Under the pieces are notes generated by a model. It ran no database searches. It saw only the letters and a list, made by a program, of their open reading frames with translations, and was not told the origin of the DNA. Position numbers and translations under genes: made by a program. From NCBI RefSeq assembly GCF_900103415.1, contig NZ_FMXB01000002.1, forward strand, positions 138,545-202,544: a stretch of DNA of 64,000 nucleotides, read 5' to 3'. Positions 9,576-17,778 of this stretch are shown here, in pieces. Position 1 is the first letter of the stretch. Each line of letters opens with the position of its first letter. Source of the DNA: Methanobrevibacter millerae (GTDB taxonomy: Archaea; Methanobacteriota; Methanobacteria; Methanobacteriales; Methanobacteriaceae).

Positions 9576-10190
9576 ATGGCTAACAAAGGCGTTTTAGCAA
9601 TAGGTGCTGTAGTAATTATTCTGCTTCTTGTTGGAGGATATTTCCTGTTTATAGGAGAATCCGTTAATGTTTACATGGATGGTGAAAACATTACCGCCCA
9701 AACAACGATTTCCCCTTTTTCAGGCGTTGATACAGGCAAATTAAACGATGAAATTTGTGAATTAACATTCCAAAATATGAACAATACCACCGGTGATGCG
9801 AAAAGCTTGAAACAGGGCATTCTCAGAATCTGTCTTGCCCACGGTCTTGATAACGTTAAAGTTCATTTGAATTCACCATTGGGTGAAGACGAAATTCCGA
9901 TTTTATTCCATGTGGAAGGAACATCAATGTATCCTACATTAAACGATGGGCAGACCGTTTTAGTTGAAAAGACCAAAGACATAAAGGTCGGAAATATTGT
10001 TGTGGCCGACTCCGACGAATACGGCAACATCATTAAAAGGGTTTCTCAAATTAAAGGAGATCAAGTCTATTTAACAAGCGACAACACCAATGTGGACTAC
10101 GAATACATAAACGGCACACGTTACGAGACAAAAGGAATAACAACATGGGTTGGTATTAACGATATTTACGGCGTTGTAGTGCAGTATTAA
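9576..10190 (+). CDS. S26-family signal-peptidase-like membrane protein
   Basis: A 204-residue protein with one N-terminal membrane segment (about residues 5-26, GVLAIGAVVIILLLVGGYFLFI), an extracytoplasmic part of about 85 residues, and a C-terminal peptidase S26-like domain. The S26 box I motif with its catalytic Ser is seen in VEGTSMYPTLNDGQTVLVEK. The following VGNIVVADSDEYGNIIKRV gives a Lys in the position of the bacterial catalytic dyad, and the LTSDN box is also present. Typical archaeal SEC11-type enzymes use His instead and put box I soon after the membrane helix, so the inserted segment and the Lys are unusual. It may process a specific substrate. It follows aroD closely and ends in a hairpin terminator. 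Confidence 0.78.
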   Translation: MANKGVLAIGAVVIILLLVGGYFLFIGESVNVYMDGENITAQTTISPFSGVDTGKLNDEICELTFQNMNNTTGDAKSLKQGILRICLAHGLDNVKVHLNSPLGEDEIPILFHVEGTSMYPTLNDGQTVLVEKTKDIKVGNIVVADSDEYGNIIKRVSQIKGDQVYLTSDNTNVDYEYINGTRYETKGITTWVGINDIYGVVVQY

Positions 10191-10210
10191 GACTGCACTA
10201 TCATATTTTT
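10177..10210 (+). terminator. Intrinsic terminator-like hairpin after the signal-peptidase-like gene
   Basis: The perfect 9-bp stem TAGTGCAGT/ACTGCACTA (10177-10185 and 10192-10200, loop ATTAAG) contains the stop codon in its loop. It is followed by TCATATTTTTATCC. Nearly the same stem occurs after glnK at 13293-13322. Confidence 0.7.
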
Positions 10211-10217
10211 ATCCTTT

Positions 10218-10685
10218 TTAAGCTTTAAAGTTATTTTCTCTTAAGAAGTCCAAGAATTTGATGCAAGAAACATTGTACTCCCCGCATACATATGGAATAA
10301 CAGAATGAGGGTGTTTTCTAGAACTTTCCTGAGAAACAACAGTGACATTATCATCTACAATACCACAAGCTACTAAATAAGGATCGGCCCAGGATCCACC
10401 ATTAGTTTTATCAAAACCTCTCCTTATAAATGATTCAAATTTATCCAAAGACATGATTTCAGATAAATATAGATTTTCCTCATCAGTTAAGTCCCTAAAA
10501 CAATTTTTATAATTTTTCCATACTTCTTGAGAATCTTGTAGTTCATCATAAGCTTAGTTAACTGAAAACAGTTTTCCTTCATCAAACTTTTCAAAAATAA
10601 AATTCCAAAGTGAAGGAAAAACACTATAAGGATAATATTTTTCTAAATCAATTAATGAGGATGTGTCAATGACATATTTTTTCAT
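10218..10685 (-). pseudogene. DUF4411 (PIN-like) gene interrupted by a nonsense codon
   Basis: Read from ATG 10685 the frame gives MKKYVIDTSSLIDLEKYYPY..., runs 43 codons to an in-frame TAA at 10554-10556, then continues in the same frame as AYDELQDSQEVWKNYKN... to the end at 10218, 155 codons in all. The N-terminal VIDTSSLID and the later GSWADPYLVACG are the acidic motifs of PIN-like DUF4411 proteins, likely metal-dependent RNases. A single base change from a sense codon explains the break. The downstream 78-residue ORF from 10454 is just its 3' half. It starts 3 bases after the HTH-ImmA/IrrE gene, the usual partner of DUF4411. With the PIN domain split, nuclease activity is probably lost. 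Confidence 0.82.
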
Positions 10686-10688
10686 TTT

Positions 10689-11816
10689 TTAACCCCCATA
10701 TAACATTTCCTCAATTATTGGAACTTGATTTATTTTTAAACCTGTGTAATTTGATAAATCAGAACCATTAATAAGTCCTGTTTCATATGCTTCGAGTACA
10801 ATAGAATAGAAAGGCTTTCCATTATATTTAATCATATTACGATAATAATTTCCACCCTTTCCTTTGGATTTCTTTGGGACAAACTTGCCATAATTTGTTT
10901 TTAAATCATATTCCTTTTTAGAAATTATCTTCAAATCCAATAATCTTCTTAAGATAACATGATTACTGACTCCATACATATTAGCTAAATCATTTAATGA
11001 ATCATGTGAATTTTTATTTAAATCTTCACTAGGGACTAAAAATTCTCCAGAAACTGCATTGCAAAATATTTCAATGTCCCTGTCAAAATCTTCCCCACAT
11101 ATTGCACTTTCACCCAATAATAAATGAGTTAATTCATGGAATAAAGAAAAGATTCTTCCATTTACACTATCTTTTCCGTTTAACAAAATTATTGGAACAT
11201 CACGATGATAAATGCATAATCCCCTCATTTCTTTAATATCCACATCAAAAGTTTCAAATACTAAAACACCCATTTTTTCAGTTAATACATCTTTCCAATT
11301 ATTTAAAAAGTTATAATGATTTATATCTTTACGATTATCCTTTTTTAACCAAGTTTTTTGAACATCAATGGAAATATCTAATTTTTCACGAATAAATGAA
11401 GAGAAGCCATATTTATTTATTTCACCTTCAAATACTTCAAAAGATTCGACATTTTCATTCATCTCATCAGATAATTCCATGAATATCCTTCTTCGGTTTT
11501 CTGAAGTGTGAATATTATCAATTAAAAATGGTGAAATATTTTTATAAATACTTCCTCCATCTAATTTTCTGTAATTAACAAAATTAGGAATTTTACCATA
11601 TTCCGGAGGATTTTTCATGAAGAAAAATGCTGTAGGAACTTTGTACCTTTTGCTGACATTTCTTAATTGAATCCATGTAGGAAATTTATCACCTGACTCC
11701 CAGGATTCGTATTTATTCCTAATATCTTCTGGCAATTCCTTCTCATATCCATTTACATAGCCAGCGTAATTTCTTGCCCAAAACATCATATCTTTATTAA
11801 TTTTTGCTATTGCCAT
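10689..11816 (-). CDS. HTH (XRE-type) and ImmA/IrrE metallopeptidase protein
   Basis: A 375-residue regulator-protease. Residues about 10-70 form a diverged XRE helix-turn-helix region (NKYESWESGDKFPTWIQLRNVSKRYKVPTAFFFM). The middle carries a zinc peptidase site HELTH (FSLFHELTHLLLG) followed by the third ligand Glu in FCNAVSGEFLVP, as in ImmA/IrrE (COG2856) proteins. These often act by cleaving a repressor or as the antitoxin-like half of two-gene modules. Here the partner is the DUF4411 gene directly downstream. The ribosome site AAGGAG lies ahead of the ATG. The function in this strain may be decoupled because the partner carries a stop codon. Confidence 0.85.
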   Translation of the reverse strand: MAIAKINKDMMFWARNYAGYVNGYEKELPEDIRNKYESWESGDKFPTWIQLRNVSKRYKVPTAFFFMKNPPEYGKIPNFVNYRKLDGGSIYKNISPFLIDNIHTSENRRRIFMELSDEMNENVESFEVFEGEINKYGFSSFIREKLDISIDVQKTWLKKDNRKDINHYNFLNNWKDVLTEKMGVLVFETFDVDIKEMRGLCIYHRDVPIILLNGKDSVNGRIFSLFHELTHLLLGESAICGEDFDRDIEIFCNAVSGEFLVPSEDLNKNSHDSLNDLANMYGVSNHVILRRLLDLKIISKKEYDLKTNYGKFVPKKSKGKGGNYYRNMIKYNGKPFYSIVLEAYETGLINGSDLSNYTGLKINQVPIIEEMLYGG

Positions 11817-12005
11817 ATTTTTTCTCCTTTTATTAATCTTTTATTAGATTTCGGACAATTCATTAAAAAATATTATTCAATTCATATTAATTTTTGATTG
11901 TTTAGTATTTAATATTTTTTTAATGAAAATATTCTTTACGAGTAATAATGAGAATTAAGTAATTAATCCTCATCTTTTCTAGTTAATTCTTCGTTTTCAA
12001 GTTCT

Positions 12006-12905
12006 TCACGTAAAAATCCAGTGAAAACGAAAAGCTTCATCAATACCATGTTCATGTTTGTATTTGATAGCAAAATCAAACATGCCTTCTTCTTTTCCGG
12101 CTTTTCTTCCTATTTCTATACCTGTTTCTCTTCCTATTTCCATACCTTCTTCTTTTCCTGCTTTTCTTCCTATTTCAATGCCTTTTTCAAAGACACCGCT
12201 GTTCATAACTTTCTCATAGACTGCATCAACTGGAACATCCATTGTAATCACATCCATTAATCTTCTTTTTTCTCCTTCATCGGAAACATACTGTTCAATT
12301 GCCAAAATTAATGGCATAAACAAATTTTCATCATCGAATAAATCATTTTTCTTAATTTTTTCAATCAAACTACAAACTTCCCTTACTCTGGCTAATCTAA
12401 ATTCACTTTTGACCATGAATGGTGAAAAAACTAAAAATCGAACATCGGTGTATGGCAGTTTTAAGTTAGTTATAACTTTATTTTTAACACTTAAATATTT
12501 TACTTGATCATTATAATCAATCAGATAATGTATAATTGGCTTCAAAATTGAAGTTTCAGTTTCATTATATATGAAAACTTCAGATTTGACATGGTAAATA
12601 CAAATAATAATTGTAACAACAGGTTTACCAGACTTACACTGTAATCGCACTTTATAATCCATGTATCTTTTCAGATGTTTAGTTGTAAGTTTCACATCTT
12701 GAAATTCGAAATTCAGCAGCACTCCTTCACGGGTTTCAAAGACTATATCAGCAAAAAGACTATTACTATTAAAAGAATTCAGTTCATTGCGATATAGACG
12801 AATAATATGGTAATCTAAGCCAAAGGCATCGACAAATAACTGTCCAAATAGAATTGCAGCAAGTTTGAAAAAGTTATCAATATTTTGATGAGACATTCTT
12901 TTCAC
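12006..12905 (-). CDS. Rpn/PD-(D/E)XK nuclease-transposase family protein, probably C-terminally frameshifted
   Basis: A 299-residue protein of the Rpn family (recombination-promoting nuclease / PDDEXK transposase-like). The core is FFKLAAILFGQLF...FADIVFETREGVLLNFEFQ, with Asp and Glu in nuclease positions, then a helical middle. A short repeat tail (EIGRKAGKEEGM twice, EIGRETG) is a hallmark of the family. The annotated end (FRFHWIFT) is odd. Dropping one base from the A-run at 12024-12027 continues the frame as FTGFLREELENEELTRKDED to a stop at 11963-11965, a much more family-like ending. Either a recent frameshift or a sequencing error is likely. Family members act in DNA cleavage and horizontal gene transfer. 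Confidence 0.78.
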   Translation of the reverse strand: MKRMSHQNIDNFFKLAAILFGQLFVDAFGLDYHIIRLYRNELNSFNSNSLFADIVFETREGVLLNFEFQDVKLTTKHLKRYMDYKVRLQCKSGKPVVTIIICIYHVKSEVFIYNETETSILKPIIHYLIDYNDQVKYLSVKNKVITNLKLPYTDVRFLVFSPFMVKSEFRLARVREVCSLIEKIKKNDLFDDENLFMPLILAIEQYVSDEGEKRRLMDVITMDVPVDAVYEKVMNSGVFEKGIEIGRKAGKEEGMEIGRETGIEIGRKAGKEEGMFDFAIKYKHEHGIDEAFRFHWIFT

Positions 12906-13292
12906 ATATCCTATTTTTTTTCAGTAGTGATTTTTCAAAACACTATTAAAATAAATTGTGGAAGTGCGACTTGATGAAAAAATGAAAGAGGTATATTCAA
13001 ATTAAAAAATTTACTTATTTAATTGATATGATTTCTTTAAATTAAATTAATTCAAATAATAACAGGTTATTTATTTAAAATAAAAGTTAATTGCTAGTTT
13101 AAACATGATTATGGTGTTGAGTTTCTTTAATTAATTTTCAATGAAATGAGCATTTCATGACCGATTGATTCAAATTTTGTTATGAATCGGGACAATTTTA
13201 CTCACTTATGAAATATTAACCGAGTGAAGAAATTATTTTGTGGTGTTTATCAAATTGTTAAAATCAAGTAAAAAAAATCAAGTATTTTCATG
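12906..13292. other. Gene-free stretch with short inverted repeats
   Basis: No coding frame is credible here. The stretch is AT-rich and holds a perfect ATGAAATG/CATTTCAT palindrome with a 2-base centre (13141-13158), and a CCGATT/AATCGG pair (13161-13166 with 13184-13189). The start-proximal part probably contains the promoter of the Rpn-type gene. The far end is the terminator region of glnK. Confidence 0.5.
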
Positions 13293-13322
13293 TTGTAGTG
13301 CAGCATCAAAACTGCACTACAA
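13293..13322 (-). terminator. Terminator-like hairpin after glnK
   Basis: An 11-bp stem TTGTAGTGCAG/CTGCACTACAA (13293-13303 and 13312-13322, loop of 8) lies 33 bases past the glnK stop. Read on the minus strand a T-run follows after about 15 bases. Its core matches the hairpin at 10177-10200. Confidence 0.6.
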
Positions 13323-13355
13323 ACGAAATCTGAGTCAATTAAAAGATATTGAGCC

Positions 13356-13694
13356 TTAAATTGCACTATCACCTTCTTCACCGGTTCTTATTCTGATTAC
13401 GTTATCCATAGGATAGATGAATATTTTTCCGTCACCGATATTTCCGGTATGGGCTGATTTTTTGATTGCGTCAACTATCAAATCAACGCCTTCCTCTTTC
13501 ACTACGATTTCAATACGGGTTTTTGGAATCAAATCAATGCAATAGCTGGATCCGCGATATGATTCTTTTATTCCTCTTTGACTTCCTCTTCCTTTTACTT
13601 CAGTGATGTTCATACCTTCACAGCCAACTGCCAAAAGGGCGTTTTTAACATCCTGAATCTTTTCTTGTCTTATTATCGCAACAACACTTTTCAT
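13356..13694 (-). CDS. glnK: PII nitrogen regulatory protein GlnK
   Basis: A 112-residue trimeric PII signal protein that senses ATP/ADP and 2-oxoglutarate and, under ammonium excess, blocks the adjacent Amt channel. Family landmarks are MKSVVAIIRQEKIQDVKNAL, the T-loop region EVKGRGSQRGIKESYRGSSY, KTRIEIVV, the B-loop HTGNIGDGKIFIYP and VIRIRTGEEG. It lies 10 bases after amt in the conserved amt-glnK order with a GATGTGAT ribosome site. It should be co-regulated from the NrpR site at 14973. Confidence 0.97.
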   Translation of the reverse strand: MKSVVAIIRQEKIQDVKNALLAVGCEGMNITEVKGRGSQRGIKESYRGSSYCIDLIPKTRIEIVVKEEGVDLIVDAIKKSAHTGNIGDGKIFIYPMDNVIRIRTGEEGDSAI

Positions 13695-13704
13695 TATATC
13701 ACAT

Positions 13705-14922
13705 CTAGCTTAAATTATATGCGGATTCTTCGTGGAGATTTTTATCAAGACCTCCGATTTCCTCTGATCCTTCAACTCTAATTCCACCCATTGCTTTATC
13801 AAGTATCTTAGCAAGAACAAAGCTTATTACAAATGCATATACCATTGTAGCTACTACGCTGATAATCTGTATTACAACCTGTTCCGGATTGCCGTATAAC
13901 AGTCCTGCAGTTCCTCCGATTGCAGGCACTGCAAATATGCCTGTAGCGATTGCTCCCCATATACCTGACATACCGTGAATACCCCATACATCCAAAGCAT
14001 CGTCATATCCCATTTTTGCTTTAAGGGTATAGATTGCGAAGTATGAAACTAAAGGAGCTATAGCGCCTATTATTAATGCACCGAATACGTCAACGAATCC
14101 TGCTGCCGGCGTGATTGCAACAAGTCCTGCAACTGCACCGGATATTGCACCTAAGACAGTTGGTTTTCCGACGATATAGGTATCCAGAATTGTCCACACG
14201 ATTAATGCGGTAGCTGCAGAGACGTTGGATACTATGATTGCGTTTGCTGCAAGGCCGTCTGCTGCAAGACCAGATCCTCCGTTGAATCCCATCCATCCGA
14301 ACCAGAGTAATGCTGCACCGAGCACTGCATAACCGAGGTTGTGCGGAATTAATGAGGTGTCTTTCCTTTTTCCTAAAACCAATGCAACTGCAAGAGCTGA
14401 AACACCTGAATTAATGTGGACAACGGTTCCTCCTGCGAAATCCAGAGCGTTCATTTGCATCAGCCATCCTCCGCCCCATACCCAGTGGGCGATTGGCAGA
14501 TATACTAAAATAGCCCAGATTGGTATGAATATTACCCAGGCTTTGGTTTTCATCCTTCCAACGAGAGCACCTGATATCAATGCTGCGGTTAAACCGGCGA
14601 ATGCTCCCTGAAACATTACAAATACTAATGTTGGTATTGTTCCCGTAAGATCATCCAATGCAATTCCCTGCAGGAAAAACTGGGTTGGAATACCTATCAG
14701 TCCATTGAATGAGTTTTCACTGAATGCTGATGAGTAACCGAAGATTACCCAGATTATGCTTACGATTGAAAATGCTATAAAAGTTAAAAACATTGTATTT
14801 AATACGTTCTTCTTTTTACTTAATCCTCCATAAAAAAATGCTACAGCAGGAATTGACATTAATAAAACTAATAATGTTGAAATTAAAATCCATGCTGTAT
14901 CACCAGTACTTAAAACATCCAT
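13705..14922 (-). CDS. amt: Ammonium transporter Amt
   Basis: Membrane channel for ammonium/ammonia with 11 helices, about 405 residues. The open frame begins at a TTG at 14937. The ATG at 14922 ([22 protein letters not shown]) is the usual start for this family. Twin-histidine pore residues are in [11 protein letters not shown] and [11 protein letters not shown], with the phenylalanine-gate and Trp-rich segments ([21 protein letters not shown]) in order. The C-terminal tail [15 protein letters not shown] is the conserved regulatory tail contacted by GlnK. It is transcribed with glnK. Confidence 0.96.
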   Translation of the reverse strand: MDVLSTGDTAWILISTLLVLLMSIPAVAFFYGGLSKKKNVLNTMFLTFIAFSIVSIIWVIFGYSSAFSENSFNGLIGIPTQFFLQGIALDDLTGTIPTLVFVMFQGAFAGLTAALISGALVGRMKTKAWVIFIPIWAILVYLPIAHWVWGGGWLMQMNALDFAGGTVVHINSGVSALAVALVLGKRKDTSLIPHNLGYAVLGAALLWFGWMGFNGGSGLAADGLAANAIIVSNVSAATALIVWTILDTYIVGKPTVLGAISGAVAGLVAITPAAGFVDVFGALIIGAIAPLVSYFAIYTLKAKMGYDDALDVWGIHGMSGIWGAIATGIFAVPAIGGTAGLLYGNPEQVVIQIISVVATMVYAFVISFVLAKILDKAMGGIRVEGSEEIGGLDKNLHEESAYNLS

Positions 14923-14972
14923 ATTATCTTTTCTCAATAAATTATTAAATTTAAACTTTACATAAAAACCAT

Positions 14973-15028
14973 CGGAATACGGCTTCCGTCTTCCGACATA
15001 TAATATTTTGTCAGTATAGTATATAAAG
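14973..15028 (-). promoter_or_regulatory. amt-glnK promoter with NrpR-type operator
   Basis: The sequence CGGAATACGGCTTCCG (14973-14988) contains GGAA-N6-TTCC, the binding site described for the methanogen nitrogen repressor NrpR. A TATA box (minus strand CTTTATATAC, 15019-15028) places the transcription start near 14998, so the operator covers about +10 to +25, a repressing position. A further GGAA half-site lies just upstream. Confidence 0.85.
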
Positions 15029-15129
15029 ATTTTGGTAAGCTAAAAAAATTGAAAAAAATAAATAATATATTAAATATAATTAGTATCATTCATAGATTAT
15101 CTAAAATTTAAATAAAAAATCGTGGTATT

Positions 15130-15408
15130 ATGAAACAATCAATAAAAGTCTATTTAATAGTGTTTCTAATAATTGCAGTGATTGCATTTGTTTTAAGTAG
15201 TGCCTTTGCTAGCGTGGCAGTTATAGACAATTCAAATGCCAAAAAATTAGCTGCAATTGAAAATGACTCATTTGAACCCCATCAGATAAATGATGTGCAG
15301 GTGATAATTCCAAAAGTCGAAAACAAAACGAATACTACGATAATTTCAAACATAACAAATGAGATAAAAGAAGTGGCAAACGATACCTTGAACGGATTAT
15401 TAGGGTGA
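15130..15408 (+). CDS. Small exported or membrane-anchored protein (92 aa)
   Basis: It has an N-terminal KQSIKVYLIVFLIIAVIAFVL membrane or signal segment ending in SSAFASVAV, a possible cleavage site, followed by about 65 hydrophilic residues rich in Asn and Thr (NKTNTTIISNITNE). No family is recognised. Its stop overlaps the ribosome site of the HD-domain gene, so it is the first gene of the plus-strand run to mobA. A role outside the membrane is inferred only from the N-terminus. Confidence 0.65.
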   Translation: MKQSIKVYLIVFLIIAVIAFVLSSAFASVAVIDNSNAKKLAAIENDSFEPHQINDVQVIIPKVENKTNTTIISNITNEIKEVANDTLNGLLG

Positions 15409-15412
15409 TTGA

Positions 15413-16639
15413 ATGACTGAAAAAAGAAAATTCATAAGAGATAGCGTTTATGGAGATATCAGCTTATCTAAATTCGAAACACAAGTAATGGACATGCCCC
15501 AATTTCAAAGAATAAGAAGAATAAAACAGTTAGGATTAATCAGTTTAATCTATCCCGGCGCAAACCATACCAGATTCGAACACTGCATCGGAACAATGAA
15601 TCTGGCATCAAAGCTTGGAAACGAATTGGATCTTAGCGAAGACGAAGTGGATCTGGTGAGAATTTCCGGCCTTCTTCACGACATTGGACATGGTCCGTTT
15701 TCACACGTATCAGAAGGAGTATTGTCCTTTCCTCATGAAAAGCTTACGGAATACGTAATAGAAAAGACGTCAATGCATGATCTACTGGATGAAAGGTTCA
15801 ACACCAAAGACATCATTGAAATCATTCACGGTGAAGGACACCTCGGGCCGATAATCTCCGGGGAACTGGACGTTGACCGGATGGATTATCTGCTTAGGGA
15901 TTCACACAATACCGGCGTTGCATACGGAGTTATAGACTACGAAAGGATAATATCCAACCTGCAGTTAAATGACGGACTGGTTCTGGACATCAAAGGAGTT
16001 CAGGCCGCAGAAGGAGCTTTAGTGTCAAGATATTTCATGTATCCGAGCGTCTATCAGCATCATACGACCAGAATCGTCAACTCAATGTTTAGAAGAGCAC
16101 TTAAAAGAGAAATCGATTCCGGAAAAATCAACGAAAAGGACATGTACAAATACGATGATTCAGACATTATCTCCCTTTTCAGGCAAAGCGATGATGAAAT
16201 CGTAAGAGACTTCATAAACAGGCTTGACAACAGGATAATACCGAAAAGAGTGAAAACCATAAGGCTGAATAACTTCAAGACTCCCGAAAAGATATACAAG
16301 ATAAAACAGGAAACCTTAAGAAAAGCTGAAGAGGAAATAGCTGAAGACTTCGATATGGACAAGAACTACGTCTTCATCAACATTGCCGAATATCCTCGCT
16401 TCGATGAGATGAAAACCCAGGTAAACGTAGATGAAAGACTTTATCCTTTGACTGAAATCTCAAACATTATAGGAGCGCTGAGCAAGGCAAGATTCAACAT
16501 ACCTGACATCAGCGTTTACGTTCCGATTGAAGAAAAGGAAAGGTTTGACAAACTGAAATTGAACCACTACCTGGACCTACCTGAAGTGGACAGGGAAAAG
16601 TTCCACGGAATACATTACGATCAGATGAAACTGTTTTAG
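15413..16639 (+). CDS. HD-domain phosphohydrolase (COG1078-type)
   Basis: A 408-residue soluble HD protein, related to dGTP triphosphohydrolase-like enzymes. The metal-site residues are in HTRFEHCIGTMNLASKL (first His), LLHDIGHGPFSHVSEG (HD pair plus His) and GELDVDRMDYLLRDSHNTGV (last Asp). These fit the archaeal/bacterial HD family that hydrolyses (d)NTPs or related phosphoesters; the actual substrate cannot be told. A GGTGATTGA site overlaps the stop of the preceding gene. ubiX follows after 9 bases. Confidence 0.88.
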   Translation: MTEKRKFIRDSVYGDISLSKFETQVMDMPQFQRIRRIKQLGLISLIYPGANHTRFEHCIGTMNLASKLGNELDLSEDEVDLVRISGLLHDIGHGPFSHVSEGVLSFPHEKLTEYVIEKTSMHDLLDERFNTKDIIEIIHGEGHLGPIISGELDVDRMDYLLRDSHNTGVAYGVIDYERIISNLQLNDGLVLDIKGVQAAEGALVSRYFMYPSVYQHHTTRIVNSMFRRALKREIDSGKINEKDMYKYDDSDIISLFRQSDDEIVRDFINRLDNRIIPKRVKTIRLNNFKTPEKIYKIKQETLRKAEEEIAEDFDMDKNYVFINIAEYPRFDEMKTQVNVDERLYPLTEISNIIGALSKARFNIPDISVYVPIEEKERFDKLKLNHYLDLPEVDREKFHGIHYDQMKLF

Positions 16640-16648
16640 GAGAATAAG

Positions 16649-17197
16649 ATGATAGTTGTTGCAATAACCGGAGCAAGCGGAGTAATATATGGAATCAGAC
16701 TGCTTGAAGTATTAAAAGAGCTTAAAATAAAAAACAGCCTTGTAATAAGTGATGCCGCTAAAACAGTAATCAAATCCGAAACCGACTGGGAGATAGAAGA
16801 TATAATTAAACTGGCCGACAGCTATTACGAATTCGATGACCTGACGGCTTCCATCAACAGCGGTTCATTTAAATTTGACAGCCTGGTCATTGTGCCATGC
16901 TCCATGAAGACATTATCCTCAATAGCAAACGGATATGGAGACAATACGATTACAAGGGTTGCGGACGTAAGCCTGAAGCAAAGGAGACCGACCGTGATTG
17001 TTCCAAGGGAAACTCCCCTCAGGACAGCCCATATAAGAAATATGCTTACCTTATCACAAGAAGGAGCGATAATATTGCCTGCAATGCCGGGATTCTATTC
17101 CGAGCATGACAGCGTCGACGACCAGATAAATTTCATTGTCGGCAAGATATTGGACTCCTTAAACATTGAAAATAACTTATTTAAAAGGTGGGAATGA
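16649..17197 (+). CDS. ubiX: Flavin prenyltransferase UbiX
   Basis: Makes prenylated FMN, the cofactor of UbiD-type decarboxylases, from FMN and dimethylallyl phosphate. The 182-residue protein has the N-terminal AITGASGVIYGIRLLEVL, the VPCSMKTLSSIANGYGDNTITRVADVSLKQRRP segment and VPRETPLRTAHIRNMLTLSQEGAIILPAMPGFY, all typical. In archaea a UbiD homologue decarboxylates anhydromevalonate phosphate in the modified mevalonate pathway, so this gene may serve the same lipid route as hmgA in this window. That link is inference. The ATG has GGAGAATAAG ahead of it. cbiT begins directly at the next base after the stop. Confidence 0.95.
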   Translation: MIVVAITGASGVIYGIRLLEVLKELKIKNSLVISDAAKTVIKSETDWEIEDIIKLADSYYEFDDLTASINSGSFKFDSLVIVPCSMKTLSSIANGYGDNTITRVADVSLKQRRPTVIVPRETPLRTAHIRNMLTLSQEGAIILPAMPGFYSEHDSVDDQINFIVGKILDSLNIENNLFKRWE

Positions 17198-17761
17198 ATG
17201 TTAGAAGACAAGGATTTCATAAAATCATGCGATGTACCCGGACCTACAAAGGAAGCCATTAGAGCCATAATACTTTACAAATCAGATGTGAAGGCCGGCG
17301 ATAAGGTAGTTGACGTGGGCTGCGGAACCGGAGGCATTACCTGCGAGTTTGCCCAAAGGGCCGAAAGCGTTACATCAATTGATATAAATCCTGAAGCTAT
17401 TGAAATGACTCAAAAGAACCTTAAGAAATTCGGACTTGGGGACAACGTTACACTGATATGCAACGATGGAGCCGAAGCCTTAAAGGATATCGACAATATG
17501 GATATTGCCATTGTCGGCGGCAGCGGCAAGAAATTAGAGGATATTCTTGATTTGGTCGACTCCAGATTGAATTCCAAAGGAAGAATCATAATTACCGCAA
17601 TACTGGTTGACACCAAAGTAGAAGCGGTAAACAAGCTTAAGGAGCTTAATTATAATCCTCAGATTATGGAAGTCAACATCTCAAAGGGAAGGGTTCTTGA
17701 TCGTGGAATTATGATGATGAGCGAAAATCCGATAGCGATAATAACAGCTAAAAAAAGATAA
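17198..17761 (+). CDS. cbiT: Cobalt-precorrin-6B C15-methyltransferase CbiT
   Basis: SAM-dependent methyltransferase/decarboxylase of the anaerobic cobalamin pathway, needed for the corrinoids of methanogenesis. The 187-residue protein has the SAM-binding motif VVDVGCGTGGITCEFA, the acidic SIDINPEA end of strand 2, and the CbiT-type N-terminus DKDFIKSCDVPGPTKEAIRA. The C-terminal GRVLDRGIMMMSENPIAII also fits. ATG follows the ubiX TGA without a gap, indicating translational coupling. Confidence 0.93.
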   Translation: MLEDKDFIKSCDVPGPTKEAIRAIILYKSDVKAGDKVVDVGCGTGGITCEFAQRAESVTSIDINPEAIEMTQKNLKKFGLGDNVTLICNDGAEALKDIDNMDIAIVGGSGKKLEDILDLVDSRLNSKGRIIITAILVDTKVEAVNKLKELNYNPQIMEVNISKGRVLDRGIMMMSENPIAIITAKKR

Positions 17762-17778
17762 AATTTGGAGATTATAAA

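Noticed and set aside
10218..10454. Separate 78-residue ORF MSLDKFESFIRR...
   Set aside because: It is in the same frame as the upstream MKKYVIDTSSLIDL segment, separated only by one TAA, so it is the 3' half of the broken DUF4411 gene.
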